From Apiosordaria backusii (Eukaryota; Ascomycota; Sordariomycetes; Sordariales; Lasiosphaeriaceae): DNA of 64,000 nucleotides. The notes beneath the pieces are model-generated. The model saw only the letters and a program-made list of their open reading frames with translations, ran no database searches and was not told where the DNA came from. Positions within the stretch are counted from its first letter, which is position 1. Every line of letters starts with the position of its first letter. Shown piece after piece: positions 40,939-51,000 of this stretch. The stretch is taken from the NCBI GenBank assembly GCA_030549205.1, contig JAUKTV010000012.1:620001-684000 (forward strand), read 5' to 3'. The position numbers were made by a program, and so were the translations under genes.

Positions 40939-43900
40939 CTAAACCAAACAAACAACCCCCTCCCTCCCCTCCCCCACCCCCTTAATCCTCGAACTCTCAT
41001 AGTACATCAACCCCTGTACATACCCCTCCCCAATAAGCTCATACCTATCTTCCTCCCCCTCCACCCCATTCCCCCCACCAACCACACCAACTTTTTCCCC
41101 TTCGCCCCGGCCCCACCTCCTCCCTCTCCTCCTCCATAACCCCCAACCCACCCCACCCCCCTTCCCTCCCTCCAGAGTCGGAGTCGGAGTCGTATCCCAA
41201 CTCTCCTGCCTCTTATTAAACCCCCCAAAATCCCAACTCTCCTGCCTCCTAAAACTAAACGAACTCCTACTCCTCTCCCTCTCTTTATTCTCCCCTCCTG
41301 CCCCCACCTCCCCAACCCCCGGCGACGCCACCCCACCCGCAACAACATCCTCCATACTCCCAATCCCACTATCCAGCCCAAACTCCGTCATAGTCCCCAT
41401 ATCCTTCTCCACCCCATCACCCCCCTTACTCTTCTTCCTCCCCAGCGTCTTCCCCTTCCACTTCAACCCAAACGTAGTCCTCATACTCGCCCTCCTCACA
41501 ATCTTTGCCAGCGCCGGCGGTCTTTCCGCCGCGGACGGCGTCGGCGGTTGCGATGATTGCAGTGGGTTTACACTCGTCTGCGAGACACTGCTCACCTGCC
41601 TCGGCCTCCCACCACCACCACCACCACCACCACCAGGAACACTCTTCTTCCTAATGACAAACGGCACTTTCGATCCATTCGGCACAAAGATCCTATCTCC
41701 TGGCTTGGCTGCTCCCGGGACGATGCCTGCGAACAAGGTTGTGTTGCCGTGGGAGTCGGAAGAGGTGGTGATACACACTGCCGGGTCGGGAAAGCGAGAC
41801 AAGAACGCGAGGGCGGTTTGCTTGAACTTGTCGAGGTGGGATTGGACTTCTGGAGGAAGGATTCTCCTGTCGTCGTCTGGGGTTAGGGATAGGATTTCTT
41901 GTGCAAAGGGGGAGAACCATCGCTGGGAGGTTGGGTCGGGCAGTGTTTGTGGGGTTTGAGGGGGGGTCAGATTGTTCGGCGTCCGCTGGAGGTGTTCATC
42001 GACGAAGGAGCTAAGCGGCCTCGCGTTTCTGGCGCCAACAGGACCTTCCGAGTCCCCGGCCAATAACTCCAGCAAAAATAGGTCTTGCTTCCACTGCAGG
42101 TCCTTGTCTTCTTCAGAGTTGGACTGCAGTGGGGCGAAGAACCGCCGCAGCCGGTGAAGCAGAGTCGCAAAGTCCAGAGTCTTACTACCCGGCACCAACT
42201 CAAGATCTAAACAGGAGTGAATCGTGTCGATGTAGACGCCTCTCAAGGTGAGAACAGGGGGTGTTGTGCTGCTTGTAGGCCCTTTGAATGTAGCCGCCAG
42301 TCCCAACGGCGCACCGGCATGAAACCCTTGGTTCACCGCATTCCACGAAGAAATCGAGTTTCTCTGCGCAGATTGGACATCTCGTTCGTGAATCATATTA
42401 GGCATCCAATTGCAAAACGGGGAGCTCTTCCGATATCCTGCTCGGTAAAGCAGATCGAGTGCAAACTGAGTAAACACTTCAGGACTGTCCAAGTGAGCGT
42501 GTCCATAGCACATAGCAATGAAATCCTCGTGCTCGCTGCGCTTCGACGTCGTTGCAGGTCTATTCGCCTGGTGGTCTTGTACTTGCAGGAACTTCCAAGG
42601 CTCTCTCGCCCGTTTCGCTTCGTCAAAGCCAGTGTCCACCGAACGAGAATGCCTGAGGATAATCGATAATCGCTGCGAGTGTGGCAATGGTTGGGATTCT
42701 TCTTGTGGTTCAGGTTTAGACTCCGATTCTGGTTCCGGTTTCTGCTCCGGCTCCGGTTGTGATTCTTGTTGTGCGTCTGGTTGCGGCTCCGGTTCGGGCT
42801 GGGGCTCAGGTTCCAGCTCAGGATGTTCAGGCTCAGACTGTCGTTCTAGATCGGATTCGTCATCTCCATAACGCGCTGATCGTCCGGTATTAGCAGTTGC
42901 CTTCTCCTTTCCCTCTCCCACACAGTCAAACTTACCATCTGTTGCCCGCCTGCTCACTGCCAAACGTCCCCGCCGATACTCAAGCTCATCCTGGATAATA
43001 TCATCATCGTTCAAGTTGAGTATTTGCATCAAAAGCTGAATGTCCTGGTGGTTCTTTATCCCGCAGAACTCAACCAGCAATTCAGATAACCAGTGAATCG
43101 GCAGAGACTTTCGGGTGTCAACGATGTAGAACCGAAGGCTGTCATCGATGACCTCTTTGGCCACCCGGCTCTGGATCGGTACACCTTTCACTTCCTTTCC
43201 ATTCACCCCTATCTTGAGTTTGATGTTGATATTCCTGCAAGAGAACACTTGGACATTCAGGAGCTGCGTCTTCTTCCGGCGAAAGGATAGGCCCGAGATG
43301 GTGTTCGGGATGAGTCTGTTTTTGTGTAAGTAAGCATACACCGTGAAAGAATCCCCATCAAGCGTCGGACCGGTACTGAAAACGGTCTGAAAAATGTCGA
43401 CTTACTCAGAAAGATAAAGTGCTTTCCCTCTCAGTCTCGCCTCAAATTCCACATGTCGAACTGCATCACCCTTATCCGTCTCTTGCCCACACAATCTCCT
43501 GGACACGAAACGGTCTCCCAGCCCAAGCTCCCTAGCCAGAGCTTCCATCCCATCCATCTCAAAGAATCCAGCATCCAAGATACACAACGGTGCAACTCCA
43601 GAAAAGGCCTCGACGTGAAGCCGTTCTTCGGGTATACACCACTCATCCTGCGCAGACCGAAGTACGATAGTCGTCGATTTCTTACCCGTCAATCTGACTG
43701 GAAACATAGCACAGCTCTGGAAATCCGGCTTTTCGATGTCGTGGCTCGAAGCCTGGAGCTGTTGCGATATTTGAAGCAGCAATGCTTGAATATGTTCAGT
43801 ATCGGAGAGATCGAGATGGCTGACCTCCAGAAACAAGCTGGTCAGGTTGGCGTTCCCAACTTCGAGTATATTTCGAAAAAGGTTGTCCCGATGAGGGTAG

Positions 43901-46900
43901 AACGACTTGATCCGTTGGACGTATCTCAGACATGGCGGCCCATCCCAAACGCACAACGAGGCCGGTGCCCACCACCCCGCGCTTTGACCGGTTCGTCTGG
44001 GGATGAATATATAATTCTTGCCATCCAGTGCGGATCTGCGTAGTTGTTAGCAAGGTAAGCTCCCACGTGTGTGCATTCAGCAAATTATTTTGCACAGGTC
44101 CTGCATGTGCTGCAAGATAATTGAACTCATGGGCTTACCGTATATCTTTCATATCCCGCTCCCGGCGTCCGTATTTCAGAATTGAACTCTCCAACTGTTC
44201 ATAAAGTTGCTCCATATCCCGTTGGGTCGTTGCTCGCCCAGAGAGCTGAACGAGGTAATCAAGAAACACTCTCGGTTCCGGCTCAACATGAACCCCAAAA
44301 TGTTTCAAAAAGTCCCATGACTTGTTCTCAGGGTCATTCACCCTGAGCAGCCGATCAGAACGCACCGGACGAGGTCCTGGGCGCGCGATCATTGACTTGA
44401 TGATATCACATATCCAACAGAACAGGCTATGATCCTCTCCACAGTGGTAAGATAGTCTCTGGTCGGCCAGAACAAGCAAACTTTGTCGTGGGAGAGCTGC
44501 ATCCATCAATCTGGCCATGCTTCCGCCGTGGCAGGGAAACTCAAGAACAGAGAGATCGTTCGTCAACTCCGACTGCGTGGAAGAAAATGTGTGGATAGAC
44601 TTGATGTCGGTCTCTGAGAAGGTCCATTCATAGCCGTTTTGGGTTGTCGGTACGAACCAAGACCGGTAAAACTCCCAGTGATGTTGCAAAAGCTCCAGTC
44701 CTTTGATAGGGTCTCGCTGCAAAAGGGCTTTGAAGTCGTTGTGAAGCCGATGCGTGTTTACACCCCACGTCAGTGGCCCGGGTTGCACCACACGAAGGAA
44801 CCTTCGGACTCTGAGGGTATCGGACAGCCATAAAAGCCCACCTGGAAACTCGGAGAAAGTCTTCAAGTAAAGCTCGTGGAGGAAAAGCAATGTCAGCCTG
44901 GTCTCCTTGGCAAGGGAACTCGCGGAGTAAGGATCTTGATCAGGCAAATAAATCCATGACAGCCTCCAGATCTTGGTGGGATCCACGTTGGCTGCACACC
45001 AAAGGTCGGGGATGTCATTGTTCTTGGGCTTCCAGTTTGCGCGGTACAAGAACACAAAGTCCGCGACTCGGTCTTCCAAGGTCAGTTCAAGAAACCTTTG
45101 AGTCGGAATGGGTGGCTGATGTTCTTGCAGCAAAAGATCGCAAAAGCCCATCTTATCTGTGATCTGCGCCCCCATTGCTTGAAATAGCTTGGCCCGTTCC
45201 GCGTTCTGCCGGATATCAAGATCGACGCCCAACGGACTGATGCTCACAGGCAGCTCCAAGTCGACATCTGTCGGTAGATACAAACGGCGTCCTTGGAAGG
45301 AAACCCACGTATGATCCTGAACAGGTATGATCTCAAGGTTTTCGATTGTGTCTCGATGGCCGTCCAGCAGGGAGTGTAGGGCTTTGCAAAGAGCGTTGTG
45401 CCATGGGACTGGCATTCCGCGGAACTGAAGAGGGAAGTTGGAAATAAATGCTCCCAAGTCTGCAAGAAATTCATCCGCAGATAAGAGCGGCACTCCCAGG
45501 GCTTGGAGTTTGGAGTGGATTCTCGCAGGATATTTATCGGAAATGAGGTGTTGGGATGAATATTCGGCTGGCAGTATGTTCTTCCCCTCTTGATCCTTGA
45601 GTCTCGTTGGCACGATTTTCAGCTCACTCGAGCAGACGAGACGCCCTTTGGAATCCTCAAAGACGCAGCTTTGTGAGCAAAGCTCACGGAGACGATTGTG
45701 AATCGGTTGGAAGATGTCGTTGCGTGTTGGTCCTTGTGGCAGCAGTAAAGGCCAGCGATAGAAGAGCTCGAAGTATCCGAATGCTGAAAATTTGGAGATG
45801 GCACTGGCCAAAGCTCGAGAGACTCCATCAACCAAGGCCCTATTCCAAACATTGTCGATGATACTTTCCCGGCTTGGGACAAGAATGAAGTCAGCGTGGA
45901 TGGCGAACTATTAGTGCAGCTTCGTTAGTGGATTGCACTCAAGGTGAGAATACCAGAGTACCCCAGGTATGTATAGAATGACGAACCTTGAAGCCATAAT
46001 CTCTGATCGGCAGAAATGCGTAGACCGTGTTGGGTTCTGGTGGTTCATCCAGCGGGACCTTGAGGGGAAACACCAGCACTATCTCCGACTCCAAACAGCC
46101 TGGACGCTCTTGCGTGTCCGGCAGATCCGTGACAAGATACCGAAAAGCAACCTGTGGGTTGATCACACCATTGTGATATAACGACACCGGTAATAATGTG
46201 TTGCGCCGTGCTGGAATATGATCGGACTTCAAGACTGCTGTCGGCTTGGCAGTGGCCACCGGACCCCGAATGAAACTTCTCAGTGCGCCGGAACCAATAA
46301 CCTTATTGATTTTCACTTCTTTGGCCTTGGACAGAAAGAGGAGATGGCCTGGTTTCAGTGTCTCTAGACCTTGTAGGACCAGGTCCATCGGATCCGAGGT
46401 ACCAGTCTGCTGATCATGAACGGGATTGGCGATTTTGAGCAGAATGGCTGTTGTGAGCCCGGCAGCGTATTCTTCCGCAGGAAAGTCGTCGTCCCATATT
46501 GGCCGTATCCTCCCAAGTTCTCCATCGCGATCGAATCGGAACGAATAGTGCCCAGACCTAATCCAAACACTTGATGCCATTTTGAAGACTGATTTGAAGC
46601 CGAGTCCCTTCTCTCCGATCAACCTCCGCTCAGCCCCAAATCCTCTCTGGGTGTTCTTGGAACTTTCAGCGGCACTGCAGATGGCCCTGACGTTCTTCTT
46701 TTTGAAGCCAATCTCATTTGACTCCACGAGAAGATGCCGTTTCTCGACGTCGTAGGTGAACTGAACCTGCGGGGCTCCGCCGCCATAGTCAAGGTCATCT
46801 GCGTTCTGGAGCAACTCGAAGATAAACCGCGAATTAGTCGTGGTCAAGTTCTCGCTCAGTCTGGACTGATGTCAGTATAGATCAATGTTACCCAAGTGGA

Positions 46901-47077
46901 GTGTAGTTCAACATACGTCTTCAACATCCCCTGGAACGCTCGGCTGGTCAAGAATCCAGAGTCTTGCTGCCATCTCCGGATCTGGACGATGTGATCTATG
47001 GCCTCCTGCCTGGATGCCGGAAGCCTGTCGTCGTCATCATGGAACTCCGGTGTCGTCTGAGGGCCCATCGAAGACAT
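40939..47077 (-). CDS. Large sacsin/NO VEIN-type GHKL ATPase protein
   Basis: About 1916 residues from exons 47077-46917, 46860-45987, 45907-44139, 44035-43406, 43315-42936 and 42875-40939. The last split (60-base intron, open if retained) is probable. The N-terminal HATPase domain has the family-defining FIFELLQNADD (N box, about residues 64-74), VESNEIGFKKKNVRAICSAAESSK and the glycine-rich GEKGLGFKSVFK. The continuation FAIHADFILVPSRESI...NRALVDGVSRAL is the usual sacsin/NOV extension. Middle parts have no named domain. The C-terminal third holds a Pro/Glu/Gln-rich acidic repeat (EPEPQPEPEPQP, from 42690-42840) and a poly-Gly tract (CCA/CCACC repeats at 41608-41635), then basic-hydrophobic low complexity. 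Such proteins are ATP-driven chaperone-like factors; the role of fungal members is largely uncharacterised. It lies beside a kinase-ankyrin and a protease gene. Confidence 0.82.
42690..42835. repeat. Coding Pro/Glu/Gln repeat in the GHKL ATPase gene
   Basis: Imperfect 6-base-based units (GGTTCC/GGCTCC/GGTTCT on the plus strand) encode alternating E-P, Q-P and S-x residues; probably a flexible acidic linker between the ATPase-related part and the C-terminal region. Confidence 0.7.
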
Positions 47078-47771
47078 GATGTAATGTGGTGGTCAAGTGT
47101 CGGTGAAGCGAGAGCAAGGGTCCATAAAGACAGCTAGAAATATACTCTATAGTGGATACATTCTTTGAATCGATATAAGTAGGTACGAGTACCCCTGTCG
47201 TGTGGTTGAAGGCACGTCAAATTCGACGTTTAAAGTGAAAGACACAAAGACCGGAGTCGTTAACTCTTGGATTCGGCTTCATTGTGAGGTGCGCGAACTC
47301 CACATGTGAAAATGGAGATGGCATGAACAGCCCAACGCGCGACTGCTGCATGTTGACGTGCTGCTAGCCAATCCTGAGGCTTGGCGGGTGGTTGGGCTTC
47401 GCTGCAAGTGGAGCCAGTTGCGCTGGCAACTCGATCGGTGAAAGCGGAGAAGGAAATAGTGACCCGAGTGGAAGATGGACTCGAAAAAGTGAAGCTGGAG
47501 ATGTACACTATGGAAGAAGACGTTACCTTGGCAGGTGAATGAGATGATTGGATCTTGTTGGGTCTTTGAGTGGTCACAATCACAGGCCGAGCACAGTTCA
47601 CCACAAATTGCTCCACAACATCCCGGAACAATGCCGCGGTTAGTGACCTAAGCTACTGATCTGTCTTTTTTGGCTCAACTTCTGCCTTGCTTGGGATTGT
47701 GTATTCTCTGTACGAGCTGCCATGGGTTCCTAAATGAATGGCATGTCTACAGCGAGCTAATAAGCTGAGGA
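47078..47771. other. Intergenic between the GHKL ATPase and protease genes
   Basis: About 690 bases. Holds the promoter of the ATPase gene and 3' end of the protease gene. A 123-codon minus-strand frame (47260-47631) lacks any ATG and is not called. Confidence 0.4.
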
Positions 47772-49449
47772 TCAAGCATCTGTGCCCTCTGATCTAATCA
47801 CCATTGTCGAAACGCTGGGACCTGACGACATGGCTAGAGGGCGCAGCGTGACCGGGATTCCCAATGTCTTTCTGAGACCGTCCTGCATCTCATCCAATAA
47901 CACCTTGATTGGTGTAACAAAGGTGATTCCACCGAGATCAAGTGCCCATTGTCCTGGAGGATTCATCAACACCGGAGATCCGTCAATGTTGATGTTGGTG
48001 GAGCCCGGTTCAAGGCCGCCCCAAAGCATACCAACCATGCGTCCGTTTGCGTCACGGACGACAGATCCCGAGTCGCCTTTGCGAGCGAATGGAGCATCTT
48101 GAGAGTGGCTGAGGATAACCAGCTCTCGAGATTCGATAGGAATATTATGTCCAGGAGCAACCTCGACCAATCGACGAATAGTAGCGAGGCCAGCTGTCTT
48201 TCCCAACGTAGTGCCGGTAACACTGGTTTTGACAACCAACTTGTCTACCTCAGCTTCGTTGAAGAGGTGTCTGTTTGCGAAAACGGCATTGACCGCTGAG
48301 GAGCAAGGGTCCTTGAAATTGTCAGCGTTGGGGTTTATAAGCGAGGGACGATTGCTTACGTTTGTGACGGCATCAAGTCCCGGGAAGCGAGCATCATCAA
48401 TCGAGATCAACGCGAAATCGAGCGCATGGTTGCCGTCCTTCGAGGTTCTGGACAATCCCGATGTCAAAACAACCGTGCCAAGTTCGCAATTGTAAGATCG
48501 AGCGCGGTCAAGAGCTGGATGTGTTAGGACAGGAATGTTGCTCTGGGACTGTAGGGCCTCTTCAAATGATTTGATCTTGGGTAGATGAGCGAGCATGGCT
48601 TGAGTTTCCATCTCGGCGATCGATCGGTCTCGAACGACAGATGCTGGAGACTGAACCGTGATGCTCGGGAACACAAGGGGCTCAGCATTATCTGCGCCAG
48701 TTATTAGACAGAAAACACGGAAGCGGGAAGAGAAAAGGGCGGGGTACCAGCAACGACATGATGGCATGTCACGGCGAGGTTCTCATCGGCGTAATCTGGA
48801 GCCTCCAGCTTGACCTAAAAGCCCAAGGTTCCATACTTGGCCGAGGAGGTGGGCCCGACACTCGTACCAAGGCGAGGCAGGTCGGGAAAGACAGACGCAG
48901 CGAGTTCATCGATCTGGCGATAATCCTGGTTGCCCGGAACGATCTCAACGGCAAAGGCGGGATCAATGCCGAGGCTGTTTGGCGGAATTACAGTCAGTGG
49001 ATGGACGAGAAAAGGAACGGAAACGAGACGTACTGCTGCTGAACCTCGACAATTTGCTTGACCAAAAACTTGGCTCTGGCGGCCGAAGCGCCTCCGGGTC
49101 GCAACACGATGACGAGCGTGGGCTGGGGTTCCTGGCTGCCGACGGCGATACCGAAAACTGAGATCAGAACCCAGTCATGGCGATCCTGGTTCAGTAGCTG
49201 ACGGACGGCTGTGTGAAGGCCATCGATGAGCTCATGATTGGAGCCGGAAACAGAAGCGAAGATGCCGGAAGAGAGGGGAGAGAGGTCGCGGCGTCCCTGG
49301 AAGGTAGAGAAAAATCCCGATGCATCGGGGACGAGGTGAGCAGGCCAGCGGGCAAAAAAGCCATCGCCAGCACCGCCCTCCTCGACAAGAATATGATTGT
49401 CGTGTTGGACGTCCATGATGACTAGCTCTGCAGTTGGTTTGGTTGCCAT
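47772..49449 (-). pseudogene. Trypsin-like serine protease gene with in-frame stop
   Basis: Exons 49449-49034, 48974-48748, 48691-48360 and 48311-47772 join in frame to 504 codons. Codon 192 (48817-48815) is TAG, placed inside the conserved first strand (SAKYGTLGF-stop-VKLEAP). Downstream is an intact chymotrypsin-fold series: VTCHHVV (His), ALDFALISIDD (Asp) and ARKGDSGSVV (Ser), then GMLWGG and a C-terminal strand. The N-terminal 140 residues are a separate domain with PTLVIVLRPGG. Without reading through or bypassing TAG, only a 191-residue protein without catalytic residues would be made. All other splice sites and frames look preserved, so the lesion may be recent, a sequencing error, or bypassed by a weak alternative donor (a GTCTTT site would skip it but loses the strand). 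The intron at 48359-48312 is open and 48 bases, so it might be retained. Confidence 0.7.
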
Positions 49450-50529
49450 TTTGAGAATCTTTGGCGATGGTTGCTAGAGAATTTGTATTGCATCCCAAAC
49501 AGTGCGAGAGGTGAAGATATAGGTTTTCGTACGGTGGTTCGCACGGTATACATAGTGGGGCATTCCCAGATAAGATTGGGGCTGTGCAGATAAAGATTAG
49601 AGCAGATAAAGATTAGGGTTGTGCGTGCTGTCACATGATGTGAAGTGGGGCAGCCTAGATAAGATTGGGGCTGTGCAGATAAAGATTAGAGCAGATAAAG
49701 ATTAGAGTTGTGCGTGCTGTCACATAATGTACACCGGCCTCCCTCTCTCTTTTATCCTCCAGCCCATACACCAATATCCATTTTCCAAAAGCACCAACAA
49801 ACGCCACACCACACTGCCACACTAACCTCGCAGAAATCCCTCGTTGGAGGGGTAAATGATGGTGACGAATATGGGGGGGCCATCACATGTCTACACCGTC
49901 TTGACAAACTTTTCGACCACAGCGAACTCGTCGGGCCTGCGGACTTGATGCTCGTGCTGAAGCGGTCGAGGGCGCTCATGTCTACATGACAATAGGACAC
50001 GGCGGCTGGCCACTGCCGAATAATCTGAAAGACCAGGCATGCAATGGCCGTCCGGATTGTCATTCCCTTGGCCCAGATAGATAGGCCGATGGTATATGGG
50101 GGGGCTGCGCCCGCTGCTGAGCAGCCCACTGCAAGGGCGTGCTGTGAGTCTGGAGCGTCGCAGTGGCCTTGAGAGAGGCGTGTGACTCCGGTAGAGGAGG
50201 GCCCCGACGGGAGACACGGCTGCTCCTCGCTATCACCCACCGATCAGGGTGAACCAGAATGAGCCGATGGGGAGCTGGGTGGTGCTTGGCTGCATTCTGC
50301 CGAATGTCTCCACGCCTAGTTACATTGCATTGGAGAGGTAGTATCCTGATTATGGCACAGGGACAAAAGCAGCCTTATTGCACGAAGGTATCATTGGAAG
50401 CTATCGCACGACAGTATCGTTTGAAATCTGTTATATAAGGCTTTCGTCGGGGGATGCAGAAACGCATCCACGCGGCATCCCACGTAGAGAGTTCTCCTCT
50501 TCTCCTCGGTTTTAACTTGACATACACGC
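49450..50529. other. Intergenic with a GATA-rich tandem repeat and possible gene relic
   Basis: The left part is the protease promoter with the repeat listed separately. At 49890-50100 minus-strand frames read IRTAIACLVFQIIRQWPAAVSYCHVDMSAL, faintly like a helix common in fungal NLR-type proteins, but no complete gene can be built. Confidence 0.4.
49556..49735. repeat. Two tandem copies of an 89-90-base unit rich in GATA sites
   Basis: Unit 1 starts TGGGGCATTCCC, unit 2 starts TGGGGCAGCCT. Each then has AGATAAGATTGGGGCTGTGC and two GCAGATAAAGATTAG copies, then GTGCGTGCTGTCACAT. Six AGATAA motifs fit the H-GATA-R site of fungal GATA factors. It is 107-286 bases upstream of the protease start. 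Confidence 0.85.
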
Positions 50530-50961
50530 CTACACCCGCACCTCCGTCATATTCCTCCCCTCCAGCTCCGCCAACCCTTCAATCTCGGCGCCGCGCTTGA
50601 GCGGGCACGAGCAAATGGGATAGTTGCGGAACCGCGCGTCTCTGTACCCGTCCGTGTCCAGCTGAAAGCACATGGGATTGTTGTAGACCCCCTTGATCCG
50701 GCAGGTCCCAGCGTTGCAGTTGGTGCCCGTCTTGCAGTTGATGCAGCCTGTGTATAGGATGAACCCCGCGCCGGCTCCGGAGCTGCTATGGCCCCAGACG
50801 TGGCACGACTTGCGGCTGACGACGTCGATGCAGACCGACTCCGGGTGGCTCCGTACGGCGTCCTGCGTGCCGGTGCAGCCGTCGCTACTGAAACAGGTAA
50901 CGTAGAAGGTGTTAGCGAGAGCTGGAAAAGCAAGGCCCATAAAGAGGAGGACAGAACGCAT
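50530..50961 (-). CDS. Small cysteine-rich secreted protein
   Basis: The start at 50961 (M-R-S-V-L-L-F) gives 143 residues with a clean signal peptide (VLLFMGLAFPALA). An ATG 13 codons upstream (51000) is open but would put a hydrophilic stretch before the signal. The mature part has 11 cysteines: VTCFSSDGCTG, ESVCIDV, KSCHVWG, TGCINCKTGTNC, GTCRIKG, PMCFQLD, PICSCPLKR. It ends with a NMT glycosylation-type site. Size and composition suit an effector or antimicrobial-like protein; no named family recognised. Confidence 0.65.
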   Translation of the reverse strand: MRSVLLFMGLAFPALANTFYVTCFSSDGCTGTQDAVRSHPESVCIDVVSRKSCHVWGHSSSGAGAGFILYTGCINCKTGTNCNAGTCRIKGVYNNPMCFQLDTDGYRDARFRNYPICSCPLKRGAEIEGLAELEGRNMTEVRV

Positions 50962-51000
50962 AGTGGTGTGGTTTGGGGGGTTGGTGGAGGCGTAGGGCAT

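Noticed and set aside
47260..47631. 123-codon minus-strand frame between the ATPase and protease genes
   Set aside because: No ATG in the whole frame; start is TTG, with no domain.
49752..50240. Possible fragment of an NLR-like protein
   Set aside because: Only a faint helix similarity (IRTAIACLVFQIIRQ); the frame starts with GTG and no P-loop or repeat is visible.
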